This document shows, piece by piece, positions 41,701-52,398 of a stretch of 64,000 nt of DNA. The translations under genes and the position numbers were made by a program. Within the stretch, counting starts at the first letter, position 1. Every line of letters begins with the position of its first letter. Source of the DNA: Phylloscopus collybita (taxonomy: Eukaryota > Chordata > Aves > Passeriformes > Phylloscopidae). The notes under the pieces were generated by a model, which searched no databases, was not told where the DNA came from, and was given only the letters and a program-made list of their open reading frames with translations. Location of the stretch: positions 8,533,001 to 8,597,000 of the forward strand of contig JAJNNQ010000008.1 in the NCBI GenBank assembly GCA_027886175.1, in the 5' to 3' direction.

Positions 41701-44181
41701 GGAATGCCCCTACCCACCACATCTAATAAATGAAGGTCTTCAAAATCCCTTGGCTGATGTCACTTCTTGCAGAGGGTGTCACAGCCTTGGCCTTTCACCT
41801 GGGACATTCATATCTCCCAGCTGGAATGCAGCCAGCATCCCCAAGCCTGGCTGTAACCTCCCAGCTCAGAGAGCAACTAATTTTTCTGAGCAGTTAAGAA
41901 GCTACACATTCCTCTACTCCCGAGGTTTAACCATATCAGTATCCTCCACCTCCTGCCTCCCCCATTAGATTTTGTCTCTTGTAATAATTCTTTTCTCATA
42001 TTCTAGAAATCCCTGTTTGCTACCTTGACAGTGATGATAACGTCAGGTGCAGCACATCATGCCACACTCATGAGTTTTACATTCCTATGACATGCCAGAC
42101 TTTGATACAATTACAGCTTGGCTGCATATCTTAATTTATGTTACAATATTGCTGCAGTGATATCAGAGACAAATGTTTAATTCACAGAAACTCAGTTTCA
42201 AACCACAGTCCCTGAATGCAAACAGCAGACTTCAATATTTTTTCATCAATTTCTTAGTTCATAAAAATCAATTTTTGTAGAGTTTTTACACTGTACATAA
42301 AAGACTGTGGCATCAATTAGCCTTAATTCTTTTTTTTTTTTCTTTTTTGGAAACCTCTTTGTAAGAAAATCTCATATTTCAGCAATTTGCATTATCCACA
42401 CAATCTGCTTTGAAGTTCTAAGTTATGGTAAGAAAAGGATCCACTTATCTGCACATAAAAAATGTTCAAAGCTTATAAATTCCCTGAAACAGATGTACAT
42501 TATCATTGGATTTGCCTTTCTCTCTTTGCTGTTGCATGGCTAATAGAGTTTCATGTGCCCCCTCACATCCTCCCCATTTAGCATCTTTTCTCTACAGAAG
42601 CATGCACCCTACTGTGCCAATCCACACTTCAAAGATTTCTGTCTATCTATTAGAAACAAAGCACAAAGTGAGAACATATGGCCCCTTTTAAATTTCCCAC
42701 ATTTAAGTCAATATCGTTTCTTTTCTCCTTTGGCAAAGAAACATAATAAGGTTTATCTTCTCCCTTCCTAAATCTGCTGGCTCTCTCAAACTGCTTGTGC
42801 CAATTCAGCAGTTACTTTGCAGTATCAGACTTGGCAGCACATATGAAAACAAAATCTCTAATTTTTTAAATTGCTTTTATTTCTTCAGATCAAGAAGATG
42901 CATTTAAATGATGAAAAAGGACAAAATGTAACTGCACACTTTCAGATAAGTGGATTTTAAACCCATGAAAGGGCACAACAGAAAGTCAACAGCAAAAGAA
43001 AAAAAATTGTCTCGTTCTTTTCATGGTGACATCTTTCTAAACTGACTAAAGGGATGGAAAAGTGTTCTGGAATCTAAGGCCTTACTGCACCTGCTTGTCA
43101 CGTGTGCCAGAGCCTGCACAGAAACGCAGTGCTGGGCTGAGGGGGTGATCAGACACGGGGACACTGACACCCCTCTGGGGACAAGGAACAGTTCCTTGTC
43201 TCAATGACTTTGGCTCCTTGGTTTTCCCTGTTGGTGTCACAGACGTAGTGAACATACCTCCTGTGTGCCAGGGAGAAGAAATACTGGGCCATTCCTCTGG
43301 AGTGGCTCCATCCTGCACATCCTTGGGGAGATGAGGGAGAGGGCGTGCAGGACGCTCACGGTGAGATCTGCTCTTCAGTGGATTTCCTTTGCACTTGCAG
43401 GCTACAGAAGCAATATCCAAAGGAACACAGGCTCCAAGTAAAACAAACTTCATTAACTATTGTTAGAAAGATCAGCAGACACATAATATCCTGTGAGTGC
43501 TGAATTCAATTATAGCAAAAGGGGTTGCAGCAATGATGATTTTAGCAGAGAAAGGAATGGAAGTCCTGCCTTTCTCCTGAAAACACAACTTCCTCCATTA
43601 ATTCATAATTACCACCTAAAATGACTCTGTGTTTCAGGCTTGTAAGGTATCAGGATTTTAATCTTTGAATTATTTTAGCATCCATTTATTAGACCAGGAA
43701 AGTTCTAATAAAAACCTGTCCCTAACCAGGGCAAGCTCTGAGTGTCCCAGGGCCCTGATTCCATGGGAGTATAAATTGAACACTTCTGTTGATCTGCACA
43801 AAATTTCCAGTGAAATCTATGGAAGTCACATGCTCAGAGCCATGGAGGGTTGTGGCCCTAGCAGATGGCACACTCAAACAGCAAGCTGTGATTATGGACA
43901 TCAAAAATAAAAAAATATTCCCTGAAAAGGCTGTAAAGAGACCGGAGGAATGTGAGGCCCACAGAGCTGCCTTATTGCTTCCCTTCATACTTTTGCACTT
44001 ACTGGAAACTCCAAGTCTCTTTAATTGAGCTTTTCCTCCCCTCCACTCCTTGCAGGGTGAGAGGGTTAATTGCTTTGGACTGAAACATTACAGTTTTTGT
44101 ACTCCTGTTTCCTACTGGCACATCGAGTATGCAGAGATGCTGTGTGCACACACCAGAGAGGAGCCCCCAGCACTTGGAGCA
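38710..44181. other. Intergenic, no gene recognised
   Basis: The stretch contains an AATAAA on the plus strand near 38807, the A/C tract at 41315-41470, a T12 run at 42330-42341 and a 123-codon minus-strand frame at 43082-43453 without recognisable domains. GC-richer sequence lies at 40540-40640. Confidence 0.55.
41315..41470. repeat. A/C-only low-complexity tract with (AAACC)6
   Basis: From 41315 to 41451 every base is A or C; after a single T at 41452 the pattern resumes to 41470. It contains six AAACC units at 41321-41350, an A run, and an (AAAC)n segment near 41419-41440. The open frames on either strand (poly-K/N/T or poly-F/V/G) are artefacts of composition. Confidence 0.95.
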
Positions 44182-44277
44182 GGGATGAGAACAGCTCCAG
44201 ACCTCCCAGCCATGGGATGAGAACAGCTCCAGACCTCCCAGCCATGGGATGAGAACACATCCAGACCTCCCAGCCGT
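44182..44277. repeat. Minisatellite, three tandem copies of a 32-bp unit
   Basis: The unit begins 'gggatgagaacagctccaga' and ends 'cctcccagccat'. Copies lie at 44182-44213, 44214-44245 and 44246-44277; the first two are identical and the third differs at about three positions. Since 32 is not a multiple of three, a protein-coding origin is unlikely. The array is short and probably variable in copy number between individuals. Confidence 0.95.
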
Positions 44278-47200
44278 GGGTATCTATAGAGCACGGTATC
44301 TATGGCTTTGAAAATCAGCACTGGCCAAGTGAGACCTTAATGCTAATTGCCACAGCATTTCACTGTTTATCTTAGTCGAACTAGCATTACCAGTCATGGT
44401 TGTTAACAACCTCAAGTGGCACTTTATTCATCTATCAACAGCCTTACCCTGTGAACAAGCAAGCAAAGAACTATAAACACCCACTCCAAAGTCACTCTGT
44501 AGGTTTAAACTGAAGCCCAAAGAAAAAAGGCTATTCACAGATCATCAGAGAGCAGACAAAATACAGCCTCCAAACCAATGTTTTAATCTACAAAGTTTTA
44601 TTTGTCTTTTTAAACTTGTAAACCATAAAAAGAGCTTATCAAATATGTGAAATTAGTACAAGAAAAAAATGATGACTCATAATAAACTGCATTTGTAAGG
44701 TCCAAATTCCAAGACATGCATGGGGCTCTTCTGCTTCCATTTACGAAGCTGAAAACAAATTTGGCCCAGTTTGTTAGGTGTTTTATTAGAAAATCCACAA
44801 AGCCTCAGCATGCTATACTTCTTGAATAGAACAGAATGGGAAGGATTAAATGCAAGAATGAGCACTCAGCACCAGAAGGATCTGAACCCCGTATCTTCAT
44901 CCACAAAATACAACACCAAAGGAGTACATACATCCCTCAGCTGGTAGTAGAGGCAGCTTTGTCTCTATGGAGTAGGCACTCAAAGACACACACCCCACCT
45001 CACAGACATGTCCTAAAACCCAGAAAGCACAATGCACATCATTACCAGTATGCCTGCTATTGTTAATGTTTGCCCATCGCCAAAGTTATGAAACCCCTCA
45101 ACATTGTGTCTTCAAACATTCCTAAAAAACTTCTGGAACTTTCAACTCTCAGACCCCAAAACACCAGCTTGATGAGACAACCAACAGGCCTAGTCTGTCA
45201 TTCCTTGTGGTATAAAGATTATTCTTTGTGTCAGCAGGTATCACAGGCATAGTTAGTGCTTAGTGTTTAGAAAAATCAGGACATGTACTGAAACCTTGGG
45301 TAACATTTGACCAACTTCTGTGTGTTTGTAGTCAAAAAGAACTGATATCACTATTCAAAATGTGTTCTAAGGAATTCAAAACATTCAAAACATCTGTAGA
45401 AACAACTCTGCTTCCAAACACATTTCCCTCAGCTTGGACAGGGACTCAGGAAAAAGGGGATCGTTCCTTATTCTGCCATAGCTCCATATCTGCAACTTTC
45501 CTGCCTTGTGCCTCCCCCTGCATGCTGGAGATTCACCTCTTATGGAAAGTTTTTCAAGTTTTCCCAGTGAAAAGCATTCTACAAACTACTGTCGCTGTTT
45601 TATGAGCAAAAACTGTACCATAAGAGATCCATAAAAGTAAAATGAATAAAAATTTCTCCATACAGCATTTTCCTGCCTCTGGTGTGTCTCCCCCAGCCCC
45701 TGTTGGACAGTTCTGTGCTAGCCCTACACTTCTCAAATCTCTCCATCTTTCCCTTGACAGTCTTTCTTCACAGCTCTAACCCTCACAGTAATCTGCCTGA
45801 ATAGTCCTTAAATCCTGCTAGTTCAAAACAAAGAAATTAGAAGACTTCATCTGTGTGACTCCTACTATTTTAGCTCATTTTGGATTGAATTATCTAGAAA
45901 TATACAGAAATATAAAAGTAAATTAAAGCATCATTGAAAACCTCATTATTTAATAACTATAAGTTTCAAATAAGATGCATTTCAATGTATATTGAGTAAT
46001 TTTAATATAATTTTTTTCTCTATCTGTTCCTTTCAGACCATTTTAAGCACATTTTGAATGTGCAGAGAATAACAAAAAAACCCCCAAAACAGACCCTTCC
46101 AAATCAAATCAACTCAACATCTGTTCAAATATGCAAACAAAATGCATTATTATGTCATAAATACAGACTGTTTTTGCTGTTAAGTGCATTAGGAAAGAAA
46201 TCTTCTTTCAGAAGCTATTTAGAAAACATATTAAGTTCAATTTTTAGTTCATGGATTTTCAAACATGTTTCTGCTGGTATATTAAAAAAAATAAAACAAA
46301 CAAAACCAAAACAAAACAACAACAAAAAAATTTCAGAGAAGTCTGGCAATTAATAGGATGCTGAATAAGACTTGGTTCCCAGCAAAGCCATGAATAAGTC
46401 ATGTTTGAAAATGTATTTTCAGATCTTGATGAATTGCATCAAGGTAATTAAAGGTGAGACTTGATTAGCTGACATGTTTCCAAACATGAACATTCTTGCC
46501 TGTACTCCAGGCAAAAATTATGGTGAATGTTTTTGCAAATTTCCTAGCACGATGAATTTTTCTCAAGTATAATCTAGGCCCAAAGGGGCCCAACTTTCCT
46601 GTTAATTGGAATACAAATGGAATCTGTCATTCAGCAATTGAGGTACACGATGACATATGGAGAACAGTATGCATTCATCAGAGCTGCGTGTTTATGTGGC
46701 AACTTGTGGACCATTGAGCACACACACTGCTCATCCCTTTAGAAAAAATCACCTCTGTCCGAATCCATTTTGTTCCACTCACTAACTTCTGCCAGAGGAC
46801 ACACTCACACACACATGTACACACACCTGTGGAGTCCTTCTCCAGCTAAGCATTGCTGTTCTGTGCTCAGGATGACTAGAGTAGAAAGACCATAATAGAG
46901 ATCAAGCACTAGGTCATATATTTGGGGCTGGTCTGCCAAAATGCCAGGAGAATCTGCACCTCACCAGCCAAGGGCAGAACTGGGTCTCCATCTCTAACAA
47001 TGACTGAATGACATCTGGCTGTTTCAAAGACATTTGGAAGTGCCTTGAGGTCCTCCAATGATAGCAGTGCAGAGTATTTGCTGCTGATCTTAATTCATTT
47101 ACCAGCTTCACTTCTCATAGCAAAACTTCCCTTTACTATTAGCAAACCCATCAGCAGTAAGATGCAGAGAAAATAAATACTGAAGTTACTGGCTGCACAT

Positions 47201-48629
47201 TATGTAGACTTCAAACCCACCTTCCTGGAATGAAATTATAGGTACCCTGTAGCCAGAGGGAAGCTGGCAGTCCTGCCAGAGATTTCACTGGGACAGAGAT
47301 TTTACTTCACAGCCTTAGCTTAGGTTAATTTGTATCGTGGTCATGAAGTTGTGAGAAGAGCTAAGCAATCCTTTTCAAAACACTGTCTTCCCCAGAACTG
47401 CAGCTGGTAGGGATGAGCAAAATTTTTCCATTGAATTTTTTCAGCAAACAGTACAAACTTCAGGATTGACTTCATTTTGCTGAACTGCCTTGCATAAAAA
47501 CAGAAGAAGGAAGTGAAAAGTCTGGAGTTTTCATCTGAAATTACTTAATGCCACTCCATTTTACTTTCCCTTATTAACAATATGCTCAACTGATATTTTT
47601 TCTTTGGAAATAAATATTTTCTTTAACCAGAAAACTAAACTCTTTCAAATTTTGATTCAGCTAAGGTTTTGAACAACTTATAACAATATTTTTTTTTTTT
47701 TAAGAAGTAGTTTTCAGAATTAATAGCAAGATGAAATATCAGTTACTCAACACAGGTCCAACAGCAGGGGACAAGGAATTTAAATTTGAAACTTGATATT
47801 TTAAATATTAGACCAAAGCATACCCAGTCCATACGTAATTTCCTGATCCTGTTCCCAAAAATGTTCATGCAAGCTCTTTTATCAGTGGGATCTGCAAACA
47901 CTGACAGCAATTGCAATAGGCCCCTGAAATCCACAACAAGAAGAAAGAAATATACTTTCTGAACTAGTAAAACTTTAATTAACAGGGGGTTCTCTTGGCA
48001 CAGTTTTTGCTGTTAAATAAATAAAGCATTTAGTCAAAACCATCTATATTTACTATACAAAATACTGGAAAGCAAACATATTTCAAAGATACCGAAATTT
48101 AAGGTTCTGTGAAAAGAAACTGTGCTACATGTTATTCACACTTATAAATGCACATAACACAACTGCAACACAGTATTTAGATACTGTATATTCATACATG
48201 GCTGGTGTAAAGGTTTCATAAGGGGATGCCATGTTATTAAAATATATTTGTGTTTCACAGACTCTGAGCAAGGCAGAATTTCTCTTTTGAATGTCCAAAT
48301 ATAATAAACCAACACAAATCAATGCCAGGCTGTAACAAATGGTCAGTGGTGTTCCATGTCAGAGTTCACCTGGCACAGCCAGTACTGCACACTTCTCAGT
48401 CAGATGGGATTTTGGTGCTGTTTTCTTTTCCAGCAAAATACCTTTGGGTGAAGGAGCAATTTTACCCCTTTGCTGCCCTTTCTTAGAAAACCCCACAATT
48501 CTGAAAGCACTCGAGTTTTCCAGAATGTTTTCTGGTTTTCAGCAACAATCTACATTAAAAAAAAAATTACTAAGAACAATTTCCACCTCTCAGTCTTTCT
48601 GGCATATGCTCTACTGAAAAGAGAACAGC
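44278..48629. other. Intergenic or distal NKD1 3' UTR
   Basis: AT-rich unique sequence with A/C patches at 46066-46328 and a T-rich run at 47689-47701. Minus-strand hexamers ATTAAA (47974-47979, 45949-45954) and the first canonical AATAAA after the NKD1 stop (44597-44602) lie here, so part of it could be transcribed as a long 3' UTR. A CATGTTT/AAACATG inverted repeat lies near 46472-46487. No coding frame is convincing. Confidence 0.5.
46066..46328. repeat. Two A/C-rich patches
   Basis: The patches at 46066-46100 ('aacaaaaaaacccccaaaac') and 46284-46328 (AAAC/AAC-type) are low complexity and of the same kind as other A/C tracts in the window. Between them is ordinary AT-rich sequence. Confidence 0.7.
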
Positions 48630-49599
48630 TTTAATTACTTCTTCAAAACAAATAGCATGGCATCCCTTCTTAGATGGAATGTACACTGTGTGTTTGCATG
48701 CGGTATAATGTAAGTCACTTGAATACATCAGACTTTTTTAACACTATAATATAAATAAGCTTATTCCTTCTACTAGACATATAAATGCCTTTTTTTTGTT
48801 TTTTTGCAGTCCATAATTATATATACATTGAAAAAGAATGATACACAAGCAGCAAAAAAGGCTTAGACTAGAACAACTCAGTGGTAACTAACCAAATTCG
48901 TGGCCTTTTCATATTTTCAACACAGAAAATTCTGCATATAAATATTTTTGGACTTTAGGAATTTTAAAATAAACAGAACAGTATAGTTGTCACACAGATC
49001 AAACACATTTTAAAAACATTTTGTTAGATTTTACAGAACACGCTGTTGACAGCTAAAAAAAGTAAAATAAAATAAACCAGATTTTTTAAAGGGGACAATA
49101 AGTCTAAACATCTGCTGATCCAGGGAGACAAGAGACGGACTTAATTACCATGAAGCAGTGATTATGTTCCAATTCCGCAAGAAGGCAAGGCTTCCCACTG
49201 TTCTTTACAAGGTGATGTCTCTGTGTCCTTAGAAAGGAAAACATCTCTCTAAAACTGGTCAGCAGTAAGGTAATACCCCATTTTGGACTGATCAAAACTC
49301 TAGTCAGAAAACAAAAAAATACCCTAACCATAAAGGGCTTATAACAACGTTGGATAGTTACATTTTACAATATATACTATTGACAAAATACCACAACATT
49401 AAAAATAATTAAAACCAAAAGCAAATACATTTATAGAACAATTATGTCTTTATGTAGGAGTTCTCTACTTTAATGTTCCAAAAGAAATGTAGGTGTTTTC
49501 CAGTCACTTTCTACCTGCAAAATGGTGATCTGTACAAAACCCAACTGAATTGATTTTAAATCTGGGCTCCACAGAAAGCAAAAATCAATGTACTGACCC

Positions 49600-49617
49600 T
49601 TTTTTTTTTTTTTTTTT
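49600..49617. repeat. Poly(T) run, T18, in probable NKD1 3' UTR
   Basis: On the minus strand this reads A18. If the 3' UTR extends past it, the transcript would carry an internal oligo(A) stretch that could misprime oligo-dT. Confidence 0.9.
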
Positions 49618-49946
49618 CACTTTTCCAATTTTCTTTTGACCTTCAAATTTCTCAGCAGCCACTAAGGTCTTGTGAGTGTGGTCTGATTCTCCTTCATGGA
49701 AAGGAAGCCCTTTGATATGGAAAAAGTAGAAGAATCCGGGAAGATTGTGAATGATATTTTTTATACACGTCTCTAAAATGGGAGAAGCACAAATTGATAG
49801 GTGCTTGGGAAATTCAAATTGGAGGCACCAAAAAAATGCCATGGCATGTGTTTCTAAAAAGTCACTGTTGTGGAAAAAACAAATATAATGTTAATATTCA
49901 AACCACAGATTTCTAAAACACAACAAAATGTACCTGAGAGTGTGCA

Positions 49947-49988
49947 TATTTATATATATATATTTATATTTATATTTTATATATATTT
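49947..49988. repeat. AT-rich simple repeat
   Basis: Alternating TA and TTTATA units over about 40 bp within the probable NKD1 3' UTR. Confidence 0.85.
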
Positions 49989-50956
49989 GCCAACATTTAA
50001 AGTGAGAAAGTATATTTTCCTCAATTCTTTCTCAAAACAAAGAACTGTGGATTTAAACAAAACAAACCCCCCAATCAACCCCTTGCCTTCTCAAACCCCC
50101 ATGAATGATACTTATGGCCCAAGCACTAAAGTCTAGTGATGCTTTGGAAAACCCCATTTCACATCCTCCTCTTTTCAAATGGTACCCCAAACAGAGTGGA
50201 GAATAAGAAAGAGAAAAACCAAAAATAAAAAGTGTATTTAAATATTACCCAGTATATAACAGACTGTACTTGTGTCAATGAAGAATCTCCAAGAAAATAA
50301 AGTGTAAGTCATACAAATGTAGCCCTGTTGACAAGTTTAGCTAATATTTCCTTGCAATTAAGATGATTTGAAAGGATGTGAACACAAACAGGCTACATGA
50401 ACACAGTATATTAAAATTCCCCCCTGTAGCACATTACAATCAATAAAAAGAAAATAAAATCTGAATAATACTAGAGGTAGCAGCTGTTTGTATTTCCCAT
50501 TATCTGAGTATCTCTGGAGTCCAACCCTTCCAACATTGCTCCCCTGATGAAAGGCTTGTGTGCGATCAGCCGACGTACAGCAGAGTGGAAAGCTAGATGT
50601 CTGCAAGAGTGTTTGAAGTACCTTCCCCAGTACAATGGAAGTAGTACTTGTACAGAAGTGCGTTGACGACCTGTATTAAATCACAGCTCAAAAAGCTATG
50701 GCTGTTTGCTGTTTTACAAGCCACTTAAAAAAAAAATAAAAAAAAAAATCCTCAAGGTGTTTGAGTAAGTTATGCGGTTCCACAACATATAAATAGGGTG
50801 AGTTTCAAGAGTTCCATATAACCTCTAAAATATATGCTAGCTGAATATTAATGGAGTAATGACAATATTAATCGTAGTAATGCCTTAGTTCTGGTATCAC
50901 AAGAACGCATTTCCTTCATTTGGGATGATTCTTGGAGGATGTTGGTGGGATCTCTT

Positions 50957-51531
50957 CTATGTCTGGTAGAAGTGGTGGTAGTGGTGGTGGTGCTCATGAT
51001 GGTGGTGGTGCTCATGTCTTTGTATCATTTGTCCCACCTGGCCTTCATATAAAATGACTGTGGGCAGGTCTCTCACATGTTCCTTTTCCACAACTGTCCC
51101 CGGAGACTGGAAGGTTTTGCACATTTGGTGGTTCTCCTTTGCCCTCTGCTTATGCTTCTTGTGGATCTGTTGGGACTGCAAGGGAAGGTACGGGAGGTTC
51201 TGGCCCACCCGTGCACTTGGGGAAGCCATGGGCAAGGGCACCCCTTGAAAAGGTTTATTTCTAACTGCCCTTCCAGGGTGCACAGGGGCGACATTTTTGC
51301 CCTGGGCTTTGGGAGACCTCACAAAGTGCTTGTTTGAGTCCTGGTTCCGGAGCCTCTGTTGGATTTCTGCAATCTTGGCGTACGAACTTTCAGCCAGATT
51401 GATGTGGTTTGGATCCACCACTTGAGATTTCCTATGGTGAGCGTGGAAGGTCTCAGGCTCATGAGAACGGGATCTAGTTTGATTCACAATTCTGCCTGGT
51501 GGGTCATGTTTTTGAGCTGCTGGAGGAGATC
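50957..51531 (-). CDS. NKD1: NKD1 terminal coding exon, His-rich C-terminus
   Basis: This exon carries 575 nt of coding sequence and ends at TAG (50959-50957). It begins G-SPPAAQKHDPPG after joining and contains TRSRSHEPE, then SKHFVRSPKAQGK, RNKPF, HKKHKQRAKE, and VVEKEHVRDLPTVILYE. It finishes QRHEHHHHHEHHHHYHHFYQT. The SKHFVRSPKAQGK and terminal HHHYHHFYQT motifs are characteristic of NKD1; NKD2 ends in a longer plain histidine run. The acceptor is TGTTATTTCCTAG before 51531 on the minus strand. An ATG upstream at 51559 lies in the intron and is not a start. The region is low in hydrophobic residues and likely disordered apart from the histidine tail, a candidate metal-binding stretch. The four exons in the window give 312 residues, about two thirds of the roughly 470 residues usual for NKD1. 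Confidence 0.97.
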
Positions 51532-52267
51532 CTAGGAAATAACAAGCTGAGTTAGTCATCTAATATTTCAAAGTTTTAATTAGTAGCATGCAGTTGGCAG
51601 GGATAGCATTATCGGCAGAACAAATTTTTCCTAAGGAAGTGAACGCAATTATAGCTGTCTAGTTTAATTACATTTCATAATTCTGGCCAGTAAATAATAC
51701 ACAAATATGAATACCTATCTAGAGAAGACTGAACATGTGTGTGTGTGTGTGTGTACGTGTATAAAAATCCTTATGTTACCAAATCTTGGTCATCACATTA
51801 ACTGTGAGAGGAACAGTAAAACCCTGGCAGAGGGCAGGGAAATGAAGGAAATCCAAATCTCTTTGATTTGGGGACTAGAGCCAAAATTCTAGGTATGAAC
51901 ACATATTCTCCTATTTTTGGGTCAGAAGGGAGTATAAAATATGCACTGGTCTCATCTCGGGAACAAGCTCCAACATCCAAAAAGTCAATCCTTGCCTCAC
52001 TCATAGACTAAACTTAATAATTTAGATGTAAAGATTGTTCTCCTAGGCTCAGCTCCAAGTTTAGCTACACAAACAAGTACATCAAAGCAGCCTTGCAGCA
52101 CATTAGCCACTGTTGTGATACCACCTTCACCAGTAATTATCTTGCGGTATTCACAGTCCCATTCCTGAGTCACTACAGACAAATCACACAGCTTCACAAT
52201 TCACTGTCCCTGATATGGAACATGCAACTGAAGAAAGAAAAGATTACGAGGTTACAACATGAATTAC
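51532..52267 (-). other. NKD1: NKD1 last intron (736 bp)
   Basis: This intron is bounded by GTAATT (minus strand, starting at 52267) and CCTAG (ending at 51532). It contains a (TG)n microsatellite at 51736-51754 and a CTTTGAT motif at 51861-51867. No coding frame continues through it. It is short, as is common in bird genes. Confidence 0.9.
51736..51754. repeat. (TG)n microsatellite in NKD1 last intron
   Basis: About nine TG units, followed by 'acgtgt'. Confidence 0.95.
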
Positions 52268-52398
52268 CTGGCCCAAACTTTGATGTGTAGTTTTCTATTC
52301 CTGCAAGATCCAAATAGTGGTTTCTCCTTTCAATGTTCTCATCAACACAGTGACGATAGCACCCACTTTGCTCTGGATTGTTCTCACCCTGGTGGTAC
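52268..52398 (-). CDS. NKD1: NKD1 coding exon, conserved CVDEN...NYTSKFGPG block (2nd from last)
   Basis: This is a 131-nt exon whose first base finishes the preceding R codon. It then reads YHQGENNPEQSGCYRHCVDE, followed by NIERRNHYLDLAGIENYTSK and FGP. The CVDEN.ERRNHYLDLAGIENYTS block is the most conserved stretch of vertebrate Naked proteins outside the EF-hand, shared by NKD1 and NKD2; the EQSGCY lead-in is the NKD1 form. The acceptor is CCTGCTGACAG before 52398 and the donor is CCAG|GTAATTC after 52268, on the minus strand. It ends with one base of a glycine codon completed by the last exon. I see no frameshift or stop. This block has no assigned enzymatic role in the family. Confidence 0.96.

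Larger units (their letters stand above)
48630..50956 (-). other. NKD1: NKD1 3' UTR (end not determined)
   Basis: Sequence following the TAG stop on the minus strand is AT-rich, lacks any coding-like frame, and continues without a canonical AATAAA for several kilobases. The first poly(A)-type hexamers on the minus strand are ATTAAA variants at 49469-49474, 48630-48635 and 47974-47979. I drew the feature to the second of these, but the first or a more distant site is equally possible. Inside it are an AT-dinucleotide tract (about 49947-49988), an 18-base T run on the plus strand (49600-49617) and a Pumilio-type UGUAUAUA on the minus strand at 48820-48827. The existence of a 3' UTR is certain from the gene; its left end is a guess. 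Confidence 0.5.

Noticed and set aside
43082..43453. 123-codon minus-strand open frame
   Set aside because: No domain, no supporting splice signals, and ordinary intergenic surroundings.
51532..51559. ATG-initiated N-terminal extension of the NKD1 last exon
   Set aside because: Those bases are intron; the CTAG acceptor at 51533-51532 and the exact phase match to the previous exon show the exon starts at 51531.
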